DNA from: Arthrobacter cavernae
Lineage (GTDB): Bacteria; Actinomycetota; Actinomycetes; Actinomycetales; Micrococcaceae
Direction: 5' to 3'
DNA length: 64,000 nucleotides
Assembly (NCBI RefSeq): GCF_017368795.1
Contig: NZ_JAFNLL010000002.1
Location: forward strand, 310,001-374,000
Part shown: positions 1 through 7,952 of the stretch, in pieces
Layout: the number at the start of each line of letters is the position of its first letter
Numbering within the stretch: position 1 is the first letter of the stretch
Notes under the pieces: model-generated
The model's database searches: none
Seen by the model: the letters and a program-made list of their open reading frames with translations, nothing else
What the model was told of the DNA's origin: nothing
Made by a program: the position numbers and the translations under genes

Positions 1-144
1 GCATGGTTGCTTTGGGTCACGAAAAGTGTGCACAAGCAGCCGTTAACCTCTCAGCCATCCGCCGACCTCAAGGGCCACCAGATCGCGTTCGTAGACCCCG
101 GATCCCCAACTGCATAGCGCGGCTACAAGCTGCCGAAGGCGTGC
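1..144 (+). pseudogene. Decayed fragment of a phosphonate-type ABC substrate-binding protein
   Basis: Frame 1 from the window edge reads a stretch containing SADLKGHQIAFVDPGS, which resembles the 'DLKGK-x-AFVDP-x-S' segment of PhnD-type phosphate/phosphonate binding proteins. An in-frame TAG at 115-117 interrupts it, and the frame then continues RGYKLPKA, the piece expected next in that family, before another stop. No start is visible and the fragment faces the 3' end of the next gene. It is read as a degenerate remnant. The match is from memory of the family motif and covers fewer than 50 residues. Confidence 0.4.
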
Positions 145-155
145 GCGGTTCACGG

Positions 156-716
156 TTAACGTTCAGCCGCGGCCTCTTGGGCTGGCGGTTGCCGCCACGG
201 AGTGAGCCGCGGCAGCCACCGCGGCACGTTTTCCTTGAACTGGACGTACTCCGGGCCGAACTTCCGGGTCAGGGCGGGTTCCTCGTAGAACCTGACAAAG
301 GCTGCAATAGGAATCGCCGCGAGCGCGGCAGCCCGGAGGAGCTTCGGCTGGCCGAGGATGAGTCCCTGCCCGACGACGGCGGCGCCCATGGCCAGGTACA
401 TCGGGTTCCGGACGAAGCGGTAAAGTCCGCCCACCACCAGCCGCTTCGGCGGGGCGAAAGGAGCCGGGGTTCCGATGCCTTCCAGGGCAAATCGGACAAA
501 GGAATTGGAAACAACGCTGGCGCCCGCAACCACCAGCAAGGTGCCGGCGAGCTGCGCGGGTGCGCCGCCGGGAACGGGTTCCTGCACCTTCCAGCGCGTC
601 AACAGCCACGGCCCCAGCCCCACCACCGTCAGCGGTCCCGCCGAAAACAGGGCCGTGCCGATGGCTGCGCGTCTGGTTTCGTTCCTGGGATCCAGGTGTG
701 CCCTCATGCTGAACAT
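156..716 (-). CDS. Isoprenylcysteine/phospholipid methyltransferase-like membrane protein
   Basis: An integral membrane protein of about 186 residues with hydrophobic segments near residues 15-40, 45-70 and 100-135. The segment YRFVRNPMYLAMG and the later RFYEEPALTRKFGPEYVQFKENVPRWLP are the hallmark of the ICMT/PEMT methyltransferase family, which uses S-adenosylmethionine to methylate small or lipid-linked substrates at the membrane. The ATG at 716 is preferred to a TTG nine codons upstream, and a second ATG lies three codons in. It is a single gene convergent with the decayed fragment to its left. The substrate cannot be told from sequence. Confidence 0.75.
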   Translation of the reverse strand: MFSMRAHLDPRNETRRAAIGTALFSAGPLTVVGLGPWLLTRWKVQEPVPGGAPAQLAGTLLVVAGASVVSNSFVRFALEGIGTPAPFAPPKRLVVGGLYRFVRNPMYLAMGAAVVGQGLILGQPKLLRAAALAAIPIAAFVRFYEEPALTRKFGPEYVQFKENVPRWLPRLTPWRQPPAQEAAAER

Positions 717-789
717 TCTTGACCCCCGCCCGGTCGGGAACAAGAGTCCATGAATCCGGTGCTCGAAAGAGAAGCGCGGCGGTGAGGAC

Positions 790-1137
790 TCAGACCCGGG
801 CCGACTGGTTCCGTGCCTCGGTCAGGAAACTGAGGTGCGCGGGAGTGGCCGCAACAACGTGCGCCTGGTACTCGGGGTATTTGGCGACGAACTTCTTGAT
901 GAACGCGCACACCGGAACGATCTTCATGCCCGCGGCGACCGTCTGATCCAGCGCCTCCGTGGCGAGTTTCCCGGCCAGGCCCTGTCCGCCATATTCCTCG
1001 TTGATGACCGTGTGGTAGAAAATCCGCTGCCGTCCGTCGTCGTAATCCTTGTACGCGGCTTTGCCGATCACGCGGCCGTCGGAGAGCACCTCGAAGCGTT
1101 CCCACTCGGTGTTGTGGTTGATAAGCATGTTGTCCAT
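790..1137 (-). CDS. GNAT-family N-acetyltransferase (small, YjdJ/NATD1 type)
   Basis: A 115-residue acetyltransferase-fold protein. The acetyl-CoA loop is seen as EEYGGQGLAGKLATEALD, and the C-terminal half has the CAFIKKFVAKYPEYQ segment typical of the small single-domain Acetyltransf_CG family. These proteins are predicted to use acetyl-CoA, but their substrates are largely unknown. The ATG at 1137 is chosen because GAGAGG stands five bases upstream, whereas the longer frame begins with an unsupported TTG. It is divergent from the ArsR-type gene, with a 128-bp intergenic region. Confidence 0.8.
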   Translation of the reverse strand: MDNMLINHNTEWERFEVLSDGRVIGKAAYKDYDDGRQRIFYHTVINEEYGGQGLAGKLATEALDQTVAAGMKIVPVCAFIKKFVAKYPEYQAHVVAATPAHLSFLTEARNQSARV

Positions 1138-1229
1138 TCGGTCCTCTCCGGGCAACTTCCTGTTCTGTTCCTCTTGGGCATCCTAAACACTCAAGTGCCG
1201 ATGAATGTTCCAGCACCACCCAAAACCCG

Positions 1230-1259
1230 TTGACATGTGACCAAAATGTCACCTATTCT
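1230..1259 (+). promoter_or_regulatory. Promoter with overlapping inverted-repeat operator (ArsR autoregulation)
   Basis: TTGACA at 1230-1235 and TATTCT at 1254-1259 are separated by 18 bases. The spacer holds GTGAC (1237-1241) and GTCAC (1248-1252) as an inverted repeat, which is also embedded in a wider TGACAT/ATGTCA pair (1231-1236, 1246-1251). The ATG of the regulator begins seven bases after the -10 box, so its transcript is probably leaderless. A repressor bound here would block polymerase, which fits autoregulation. Confidence 0.6.
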
Positions 1260-1265
1260 GGCCGT

Positions 1266-2021
1266 ATGGACGCCGTATTCAAGGCACTCTCCGACCCCAC
1301 CCGCAGAGAGCTGCTCGATGAGCTCTTCCGCGAGGACGGGCAGACGCTGAGCGCGCTTGAGGCACGGTTCAGCATGACCCGTTTCGGGATCATGAAGCAC
1401 CTCAAGATCCTTGAGGAAGCCGGACTGGTGGTCACCCGCCGTCGGGGGCGTGAAAAGCTCCATTTCCTGAATCCGGTACCCATCAGGCTTGTCCACGACC
1501 GCTGGGTGAGCAAATATGCAGAACCATGGGCCGCTGCCCTCAGCGACCTCAAATCCAGATTGGAAAGTCCCATGGAAAAGATCTTCGAAATCTACATCAA
1601 GACCACCCCGGAGCTCCTCTGGGAGGCCATCACCAACAGCGACATCCGCAGCAAATACCAGTTCGGAAACACCCACACCGCGGACTGGACGCCGGGCGGC
1701 CACTACGAGATGACCAACCCCAAGGCCAACGGCATGGTCCTGGGCGAAGGCGAAAACCTGGAGGTCGATCCCCCGCGCCGGCTGGTGCAGAGCATGCGGG
1801 CCCTGTGGGACGACGAGGTTAAGGCCGAAGGCACCTCGCGCGTCACCTGGGAGATCGAACAGGTGGGAGACTCCTGCCACCTCACCGTCACGCACGACCA
1901 GCTCCGCGAAGGCGCCAACGACGAACTCTACGGCGGCTGGCCGATGATTCTCTCCGGCCTGAAGACCTGGCTGGAAACCGGCCAAAAGCTCACCACGCCC
2001 GGCTCGCTGCTGTACAGCTGA
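1266..2021 (+). CDS. ArsR-type winged-helix regulator fused to an AHSA1/SRPBCC domain
   Basis: A protein of 251 residues with two domains. Residues about 1-85 are an ArsR helix-turn-helix (DAVFKALSDPTRRELLDELF, then RFGIMKHLKILEEAGLV). Residues about 105-245 are an AHSA1/START-like fold (FEIYIKTTPELLWEAITNSDIR, WEIEQVGDSCHLTVTH), a cavity fold that binds hydrophobic ligands. The fusion suggests a one-component sensor in which the SRPBCC domain reads the signal. The ATG at 1266 is preferred to TTG at 1230, which is the -35 box. The next gene downstream follows a possible terminator, so its target may be itself and the divergent acetyltransferase. Confidence 0.85.
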   Translation: MDAVFKALSDPTRRELLDELFREDGQTLSALEARFSMTRFGIMKHLKILEEAGLVVTRRRGREKLHFLNPVPIRLVHDRWVSKYAEPWAAALSDLKSRLESPMEKIFEIYIKTTPELLWEAITNSDIRSKYQFGNTHTADWTPGGHYEMTNPKANGMVLGEGENLEVDPPRRLVQSMRALWDDEVKAEGTSRVTWEIEQVGDSCHLTVTHDQLREGANDELYGGWPMILSGLKTWLETGQKLTTPGSLLYS

Positions 2022-2023
2022 GG

Positions 2024-2057
2024 CGACGGTCGGAGCTCAGGCCGGGCGCCGCCGTCG
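2024..2057 (+). terminator. Possible terminator hairpin after the ArsR-AHSA1 gene
   Basis: CGACGG at 2024-2029 pairs with CCGTCG at 2052-2057, with partly complementary GC-rich sequence between them, directly after the stop codon at 2019-2021. There is no clear U-tract. The right half, GCCGCCGTCGTAC, recurs near 3775 and 48105. Confidence 0.35.
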
Positions 2058-2140
2058 TACTCCCCCACGCGGCGTGCATTGTCTACGAAGCGGCCAGGCC
2101 ATACCGTGAAGGGACGGTCGGTCGAAGTGCAGGTGCGGGC

Positions 2141-3718
2141 ATGCGAACTATTTCCTGGTCAGCGCGCTGCCTCCTGCTGTGCTTCTTGGCGTCGGGGATC
2201 CTCGGCGGCGCCACCGCGACGGCCGCAGCTACCGCCGACCCGCCGGCCACAGGACCCGCTAATCCCGAGCAGACGTATCACGCGGTGGACTCCTTCCTGC
2301 GGGAGCAGATCGAATCCCTGGGGATTCCGGGCGCCGCAATCGCCGTCGTCCGGGACGGTGTCCAGGTGCACTCAGCCGCCTTCGGCCACGCCGACGACTC
2401 CGGGCGGCCGATGACCGCCCAGACGCCGGTGCTGCTGGCCTCCACCAGCAAGTCCCTCACGGCCATCGCCGTGATGCAGCAGGTGGAGGCTGGCCGGCTG
2501 CGGCTGGATGAGCCGGTGCAGAGCTACCTGCCGTGGTTCACGCTGGCCGACAGCCGCTCGCAAGCCATCACGGTACGCCACCTGCTCCACCAGGCCAGCG
2601 GCATGGCGTCCAAGGACACGGCTTTCGAGGCCTCCGACGCGCAGGGCCCGGAGGCCCTCGAAGAAGGGGTCCGAGCCCTGTCAGCTTCCCCGCTGGACGG
2701 CGAACCGGGCAAAGCCTTCCACTATGCCAGCGCCAACTTCAACATCCTGGGCCTGCTGGTGCAGACGGTTTCCGGCCAGCCGTACGGCGAGTACCTGGAG
2801 CAGCACGTCTTTGGGCCGCTGGAAATGACGCACACACATCCGACGCGGGCTGCCGCACGCGCGGACAACGCCGCCGCCGGCTATTCCCTGTGGTTCGGCT
2901 CGTTCTGGCGCCAGACGGACGTGCCCGCCCCCACCACCGGAATGCCGTCCTCCACCCTGTACGCCTCGGCCGAGGACCTGGGCCATCAGCTGATCGCACT
3001 GCTCGACGGCGGACGGTACGGCGATACCCGGATCCTCCAGCCCCAGAGCGTGGAGGCGATGTTCGAGCCCCTGGTGCAGGTGGAAGGATCCAAGCGGTAC
3101 GCCATGGGGTGGTTCACCCGGCCGCTTTTCGAATCCGCCGATCCCGCGGCCCAGCCCGTCCCGGACGAGGAGTTGCCGCTGCTCCTGGAGCATCAAGGGG
3201 AATGGGGCAACAGCCACACCTACCTGGCCATGGTTCCCTCGGCAGGCCTCGGCGTCGCCCTGGTCATCAACGGCAATGACACCGCTGCCCCATCGCGCCT
3301 GAAGGCCATCGACACCAACCTCCTGCGGATCCTCCACGGCCAGTCCCCGGTGCCCGCGGTTGTGTTCGAGGACTGGCTGCAGCGCTACAGCTGGGCGGTC
3401 TCCCTGGGGCTGTTGCTGGCGGAGCTGCTGAGCTTGTGGCTGGTGCTTTCGGTTCTGCTCCGGCGACGTGCGGCGGCCCGGAAGCGGTGGGCTCCCCTGG
3501 TTTGGGGCGCCGTGGCCCTCGCCCTCGACGGGTTCGCGCTGTGGCTGTGCCTCAGCTACGCCCCGGCCCGGTTCGACACCCACCTGTTCGTGATCATCCG
3601 CCAGTTTCCCGACGTCGGCGTCTCGCTGGTCCCGGTGCTCGCCTTGGCGATCCTCTGGCCGATTCCGCGGACGGTGTGGCTGCTTGCCCGGTTGCGGGCT
3701 GGTCCGGGCAGTGGCTGA
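2141..3718 (+). CDS. Serine beta-lactamase-family hydrolase with C-terminal membrane segments
   Basis: A protein of 525 residues with an N-terminal signal-like segment (residues 7-30), then a beta-lactamase/penicillin-binding-protein (class C/EstB type) fold. The nucleophile motif is S101-T-S-K104, and Y195-A-S197 sits where YxN is expected. After residue 405 there are three hydrophobic helices (near 410-435, 450-475 and 490-510), so the hydrolase faces outward and is anchored by its C-terminus. Such proteins act as esterases, peptidases or D-alanyl carboxypeptidases, and true beta-lactamase activity is not implied. It is a single gene with no partners. Confidence 0.85.
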   Translation: MRTISWSARCLLLCFLASGILGGATATAAATADPPATGPANPEQTYHAVDSFLREQIESLGIPGAAIAVVRDGVQVHSAAFGHADDSGRPMTAQTPVLLASTSKSLTAIAVMQQVEAGRLRLDEPVQSYLPWFTLADSRSQAITVRHLLHQASGMASKDTAFEASDAQGPEALEEGVRALSASPLDGEPGKAFHYASANFNILGLLVQTVSGQPYGEYLEQHVFGPLEMTHTHPTRAAARADNAAAGYSLWFGSFWRQTDVPAPTTGMPSSTLYASAEDLGHQLIALLDGGRYGDTRILQPQSVEAMFEPLVQVEGSKRYAMGWFTRPLFESADPAAQPVPDEELPLLLEHQGEWGNSHTYLAMVPSAGLGVALVINGNDTAAPSRLKAIDTNLLRILHGQSPVPAVVFEDWLQRYSWAVSLGLLLAELLSLWLVLSVLLRRRAAARKRWAPLVWGAVALALDGFALWLCLSYAPARFDTHLFVIIRQFPDVGVSLVPVLALAILWPIPRTVWLLARLRAGPGSG

Positions 3719-3811
3719 GGACGAAGAGCTGAGCCAGCCGCGCCCTCAGTCAACCGCCAGCACCCAGCCCAAGCGCCGCCGTCGTACGTTCTGCGGTCTC
3801 CTTACAAAGCG

Positions 3812-3955
3812 TCAGGACACGCGGCGGAATTCTCCCGGCCGGAGCTGGACATGGATGGGCAGCACCAGCTGGGTGTGGGTGTCGCCGATGGGCTCGTCGA
3901 GCAGCTCGTTGATGGAGGTCTGCCCTTCCAGCTCGCTGTACTGGTCCTTGCCCAT
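3812..3955 (-). CDS. Possible 47-residue hypothetical protein
   Basis: An ATG-started frame of 47 codons whose product is acidic and lacks hydrophobic segments. It contains KDQYSELEGQTSINELLDEP and ends in LRPGEFRRVS. Its composition looks protein-like rather than random antisense, because it has few of the Arg/Pro runs seen in shadow frames of this GC-rich DNA. No good ribosome-binding site precedes it and I do not recognise the family. Confidence 0.3.
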   Translation of the reverse strand: MGKDQYSELEGQTSINELLDEPIGDTHTQLVLPIHVQLRPGEFRRVS

Positions 3956-4020
3956 GGATCGACCATACGCGCGCCACCGCGGGAGTGAATCCCAGGACAC
4001 GGATGGGCTATGGCCTCTTG

Positions 4021-4034
4021 TCTGCGGCAATGCC
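4021..4034 (+). promoter_or_regulatory. Weak match to the rifamycin-associated element
   Basis: TCTGCGGCAATGCC, 63 bases before the rifampin-phosphotransferase-like gene, matches 11 of 14 positions of the inner part of the rifamycin-associated element as I remember it (core CTTGCGGCAAGGCC). That element precedes rifamycin-inducible genes in actinomycetes. A 14-base match with three differences could be chance. Confidence 0.25.
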
Positions 4035-4096
4035 AGTATGTGGAGAATCGGGTTCGCTGAAGGCGCCCCAAAACCGGGCAGTAAGGACTCGCGGAC

Positions 4097-6775
4097 ATGA
4101 CCTACGTCAGCAATCTGGGCGATGTGGGAGCAGGCGACATCGCCGTGGCCGGCGGCAAGGCCGTGGGACTGGGCGGCCTCATCCAGGCCGGAATGCCGGT
4201 CCCGCCGGGGTTTGTGCTGAACACCGCCGCCTACGCGCATTTTGTGGAGGCCAACCACCTCGACGCCGGCATCCAGGAACTGGCCGCCCTGCCACCGCAG
4301 GCCTCGCCACAGGACTACGCGGACGCCGCGGAGCGGATCCAAACCCTGTTCACGGGCGGCACCATGCCGGCCGACATCGCAGCGGAACTCGGCGCCGCTT
4401 ACGGGCGTCTCGGCGACGGGGACACGGCCGTTGCGGTGCGTTCATCCGCCACGGCCGAGGACCTCGCCTCGGCCAGCTTCGCCGGGCAACAGGAAACCTA
4501 CCTGAACGTCCTCGGGGCGGAGGCGTTGTCCGTGGCCGTGATCGACTGCTGGGCTTCCCTGTGGACGGCGCGTGCCATGGCCTACCGGGCCCGTGAAGGC
4601 ATCGGACCGGACTCGGTGCGGCTCGCCGTCGTGGTCCAGCGAATGGTCCAGGCCGAGGCCGCCGGGGTGATGTTCACCGCCAATCCGGCCAACGGGCGCC
4701 GCGAGCAGACCGCGATCAGTGCCGCGTGGGGCCTGGGCGAGTCCGTGGTCAGCGGGTCGGTCACCACGGATGACGTCGTTGTCGACGCCGGGACGGGCTC
4801 GGTGCTGTCGCGACGGACCGCCGACAAGGCGGTCATGACTGTCTATGCCAAGCACGGCGCCCGGGATCAGCCGGTGCCGGCAGACCGCCGTCGTGCGCCC
4901 GTACTGGACGACCGGGAGGCGGCCGAGCTGGCCAGCTACGGAACACGAATTGCGGATCATTTCGGCGCACCGCAGGACATCGAGTGGGCGCGGGCCGGCG
5001 ACCAGTTCTTCATCCTGCAGTCCCGGCCCATCACCGCGCTGCCCGAACCGGCGGCCGACACCCCGGACACCTGGCCCGTGCCCTATCCGAAGGGGCTCTA
5101 CTTCCGGGCGAGCATCGTGGAACAGTTGCCCGATCCGCTCTCGCCGCTGTTCGCCGACCTCATCGATGGCTCGGTGTCCCGCTCGTTGCGATCCTTGCTG
5201 ACCGAGGCCGTGGGCAAGAACGTTATCCGCGAAGACGACATAGGACTGCCCACCATCAACGGCTACGCCTATTACTACTACCGCACCTCGGGGATGTGGC
5301 GGGTGATGGGCAAGTCGCTGACGGCGGTGCGCGCGCTGGCCCGCGGCAAGGCACACATGGGAATTGCCGGCTGGCGCGAATTCTCGCATCCCCGCTACGA
5401 AGGCGTGATCAAGGACTGGCAGGCGAAGCCCGTCACAGAGCTCTCCGGTGCGGAACTGCTGGAGGGTGTGCAGGCGCTGCTGGACGCCGGCACCGTGTAC
5501 TACACCGCCGTGCAGTCCATCATTCCGCTCGCCGCAACCAGCGAACTCTCCTTCCGGGCGTACTACGACAAGTTCGTCCGGCGCGACGGCGATCCCCCCG
5601 CCCTGACGTTCATCCTCGGCTACGACAGCGAACCCATCCGGGCGGAAAAGTCGCTGTTCGACCTCGCCGCCTGGGCCCGCGGCGTTCCCGGGCTGGCTTC
5701 GGCGATCCTCAATGAACGCACGACGGCGTTGGCCGGGTCCCAGCGCAACGGGGCCCCGCCTGCCGGCTTCAGTGAGCCGTTGTGGCAGCAGTGGCATCCC
5801 CGCTTCCAGAAGCATCTGGACCGGTTCGGCCATGCGGTGTACAATCTGGACTTCGCCAGCCCGGTGCCGGCCGACGATCCGTCCGCGCTGCTGGAAACCC
5901 TGAAGTTCTACCTGCGGGGGCAGGGCACAGACCCACACGAGCGGCAGCGGCTGTCGGCCAACCGCCGGGAGGACCACACCAGCCGGATCATCACCCGGCT
6001 CGGGCCGCGCCGCCGGGCCGCGTTCCTCCGTTTGCTCCGGTGGGCACAGAACGCCGCGCCGATCCGCGAGGACGCCCTTGCCGACGTCGGCCTGGCGTGG
6101 CCGCTGCTGCGGCGGATGCTGCTCGAACTCGGACAGCGGCTGGTGGACTCCGCCGTCATCGCCGAGCCCGCCGACGTGTTCTGGCTGCGGCACCAGGAGC
6201 TGCGCAGCGCCATCGAGTTCGGCCTGGCCGCGCCGGGCGCATCTGCCGCCGTGACCATTACCGGAGCCTCCCGGCCCGTCCGCGCCGCCGTCATCGAGGA
6301 GCGCAAGATGCTGTGGCGGGGGCAGATGAAGGCTGCTGCCCCGCAACTACTCCCGGAGAGCCGATGGATGGAACGGGCCTTCGGGTCAATGATGCCGGCA
6401 GGCTCGCAGCACCAGCTTGGCGACATCATCAAGGGCACCGGCGCGAGCTCGGGCCGGGTCACTGCTCCGGCCCGCGTCTTGCGAGGGCCCCAGGACTTCG
6501 CCCTCATGGAGCCCGGAGAAGTCCTCATCGCTCGCATCACCACTCCCGCCTGGACCTCGCTGTTCGCGATGGCCTCCGCCGTGGTGACCGATGTCGGCGG
6601 CCCATTGAGCCACAGCTCCATCGTGGCCAGGGAGTACGGCATCCCGGCCGTGCTCGGCACCGGAGTCGCCACCCAGCGGCTCACCAGCGGCCAGCCGATC
6701 CGCGTGGATGGCGACGCCGGCACCGTCACGATCGAGCATCCGAGCCCTACTCAGGGCCGTGACCGGGTGGCATGA
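4097..6775 (+). CDS. Rifampin phosphotransferase-like / PEP-synthase-like enzyme
   Basis: An 892-residue three-part enzyme. Residues about 1-330 form the ATP-grasp PEP/pyruvate-dikinase N-domain (GGKAVGLGGL, VAVRSSATAEDLASASFAGQQ, ILQSRPITAL). The middle part, about 345-770, is helical and unlike PpsA. The C-terminal swivelling domain carries the phospho-accepting His839 in DVGGPLSHSSIVARE. This order, the length and the GGPLSH form of the His motif fit rifampin phosphotransferases, which inactivate rifampin with ATP, better than PEP synthase (GGRTCHAAI). A relative with another substrate is possible. The next gene starts eight bases after the stop and may be co-transcribed. Confidence 0.65.
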   Translation: MTYVSNLGDVGAGDIAVAGGKAVGLGGLIQAGMPVPPGFVLNTAAYAHFVEANHLDAGIQELAALPPQASPQDYADAAERIQTLFTGGTMPADIAAELGAAYGRLGDGDTAVAVRSSATAEDLASASFAGQQETYLNVLGAEALSVAVIDCWASLWTARAMAYRAREGIGPDSVRLAVVVQRMVQAEAAGVMFTANPANGRREQTAISAAWGLGESVVSGSVTTDDVVVDAGTGSVLSRRTADKAVMTVYAKHGARDQPVPADRRRAPVLDDREAAELASYGTRIADHFGAPQDIEWARAGDQFFILQSRPITALPEPAADTPDTWPVPYPKGLYFRASIVEQLPDPLSPLFADLIDGSVSRSLRSLLTEAVGKNVIREDDIGLPTINGYAYYYYRTSGMWRVMGKSLTAVRALARGKAHMGIAGWREFSHPRYEGVIKDWQAKPVTELSGAELLEGVQALLDAGTVYYTAVQSIIPLAATSELSFRAYYDKFVRRDGDPPALTFILGYDSEPIRAEKSLFDLAAWARGVPGLASAILNERTTALAGSQRNGAPPAGFSEPLWQQWHPRFQKHLDRFGHAVYNLDFASPVPADDPSALLETLKFYLRGQGTDPHERQRLSANRREDHTSRIITRLGPRRRAAFLRLLRWAQNAAPIREDALADVGLAWPLLRRMLLELGQRLVDSAVIAEPADVFWLRHQELRSAIEFGLAAPGASAAVTITGASRPVRAAVIEERKMLWRGQMKAAAPQLLPESRWMERAFGSMMPAGSQHQLGDIIKGTGASSGRVTAPARVLRGPQDFALMEPGEVLIARITTPAWTSLFAMASAVVTDVGGPLSHSSIVAREYGIPAVLGTGVATQRLTSGQPIRVDGDAGTVTIEHPSPTQGRDRVA

Positions 6776-6782
6776 TGGGCGC

Positions 6783-7373
6783 ATGAGCCGCGTCACGTGC
6801 GATCTGACCATCTCCCTCGACGGATTCCTCGCCGGCCCGAGGCAAAGCATGGAGGAACCCCTGGGCGAGGGCGGAGAGCTCCTGCACCGGTGGATGTTCG
6901 AAGAACCCGAGGCCAACGCGGCAGCGATCGAAGGGATCCTCGCGGCCGGCGCCTTCATCATGGGACGGAACATGTTCGCCGGTCCCGGGGCGTGGGCTGC
7001 GGACTGGCGGGGATGGTGGGGTGAGGAGCCGCCCTATCACGCACCCGTGTTTGTCCTCACCCATCAACCGCGCGAGCCTGTGGAGATGCAGGGCGGCACC
7101 ACGTTCAACTTCGTGACCGATGGGATCGACTCTGCGTTGACCCAGGCGCGGGAGGCCGCCGGCGGCAAGGACGTGTCCATTGCCGGCGGAGCGCAGACCG
7201 TCCAGCAATACCTTTCGGCGGGGCTGATCGACGAGCTGCGGCTCCACACCGCGCCCATGATCCTGGGAGCGGGCGAGCGGCTGTTCGACGGCGTCGCGAA
7301 CCTCACGCTGGAGCCGACGGAAGTGAGCGGTACTGGCCTCGTCACCCACGTGCGCTATCGGGTGATCCGCTGA
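6783..7373 (+). CDS. Dihydrofolate reductase-family protein (RibD C-terminal type)
   Basis: A protein of 196 residues with the RibD_C/DHFR-like fold. It starts SRVTCDLTISLDGFLAGP, has GAFIMGRNMF near residue 60 and VSIAGGAQTVQQYLSAGLIDELRLH near 135, which are the NADPH-binding and core signatures. The ATG at 6783 is the first matching the family start. These stand-alone proteins are predicted NADPH-dependent reductases of unknown substrate and are usually not true DHFR. It begins eight bases after the PEP-utilising enzyme, which suggests one transcript. Confidence 0.85.
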   Translation: MSRVTCDLTISLDGFLAGPRQSMEEPLGEGGELLHRWMFEEPEANAAAIEGILAAGAFIMGRNMFAGPGAWAADWRGWWGEEPPYHAPVFVLTHQPREPVEMQGGTTFNFVTDGIDSALTQAREAAGGKDVSIAGGAQTVQQYLSAGLIDELRLHTAPMILGAGERLFDGVANLTLEPTEVSGTGLVTHVRYRVIR

Positions 7374-7405
7374 CGGGCTTACGCTGAATCGTCACTCAGC
7401 GGACG

Positions 7406-7927
7406 TTACGGTGCCCTCGGCGCCGTTTGACGCTCTGAACGCACCATGCGGATCTCGCGCACGCCATCCTCCACATTCACGGTCCCGTCCGCTACGAACC
7501 CGTGCTTGCGATAAAACGCCTGAGCCCGGGGATTCGGATCGGCCACCCAGAGCGCTGCCGAATCGCGCGGGCCGATGACGGCATCCAGGAGGCCGGCCCC
7601 GGCGCCGGTCCCGTGCTCAGCCGCAACGACGTACAACACGTACAGTTGCGTGCCCCACTGCGACTCGGAGCTCCGCGAGGGCCCCGCCATAGCGATCCCG
7701 ATCACTTCGCCGTCGCGCTCGGCCACCGCCACGCTGTTCGCGAGGTAGCGCTCATCGCTGAGCATCGCAGTCCAGAACCGTTCCCGGGCGGCGGGCAGCC
7801 CCGGATCGTCGAGGACGTGGTCCGCCATCAGCCCACGGTACGTCTCACGCCACGACCGCACATTCACGCGCGCCATCTCGGCAGCGTCCTCGACGCGCGC
7901 GTAGCGAACACTCACCGGGGTAGCCAT
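7406..7927 (-). CDS. GNAT-family N-acetyltransferase
   Basis: A protein of 173 residues with a complete GNAT fold: VRYARVEDAAEMARVNVRSWRETYRG at the start, the acetyl-CoA loop VVAAEHGTGAGAGLLDAVI near 105, and ALWVADPNPRAQAFYRKHGF near 130, a strong family signature. It transfers an acetyl group from acetyl-CoA to an unknown amine. It is convergent with the reductase-family gene (33-bp gap) and in the same direction as the hypothetical gene on its right. Confidence 0.88.
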   Translation of the reverse strand: MATPVSVRYARVEDAAEMARVNVRSWRETYRGLMADHVLDDPGLPAARERFWTAMLSDERYLANSVAVAERDGEVIGIAMAGPSRSSESQWGTQLYVLYVVAAEHGTGAGAGLLDAVIGPRDSAALWVADPNPRAQAFYRKHGFVADGTVNVEDGVREIRMVRSERQTAPRAP

Positions 7928-7952
7928 GGACGAAACCCTACAGGGAGCGGCG

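Larger units (their letters stand above)
3719..4096. other. Intergenic stretch with one possible small gene
   Basis: These 378 bases separate the hydrolase from the PEP-utilising enzyme. They contain GCGCCGCCGTCGTACGTT at 3773-3790, a copy of a sequence seen as a terminator half near 48105, but no pairing partner here. They also hold the small antisense reading frame at 3812-3955. Nothing else was recognised except the weak regulatory match at 4021-4034. Confidence 0.4.

Noticed and set aside
4442..6346. Long open frame antisense to the PEP-utilising enzyme
   Set aside because: It is a shadow of a real gene. The product is rich in Arg, Gly and His with no motif, and the sense frame has full family signatures.
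6783..7373. True dihydrofolate reductase (folA)
   Set aside because: The sequence belongs to the RibD_C-type DHFR-like family and lacks the folA substrate motifs.
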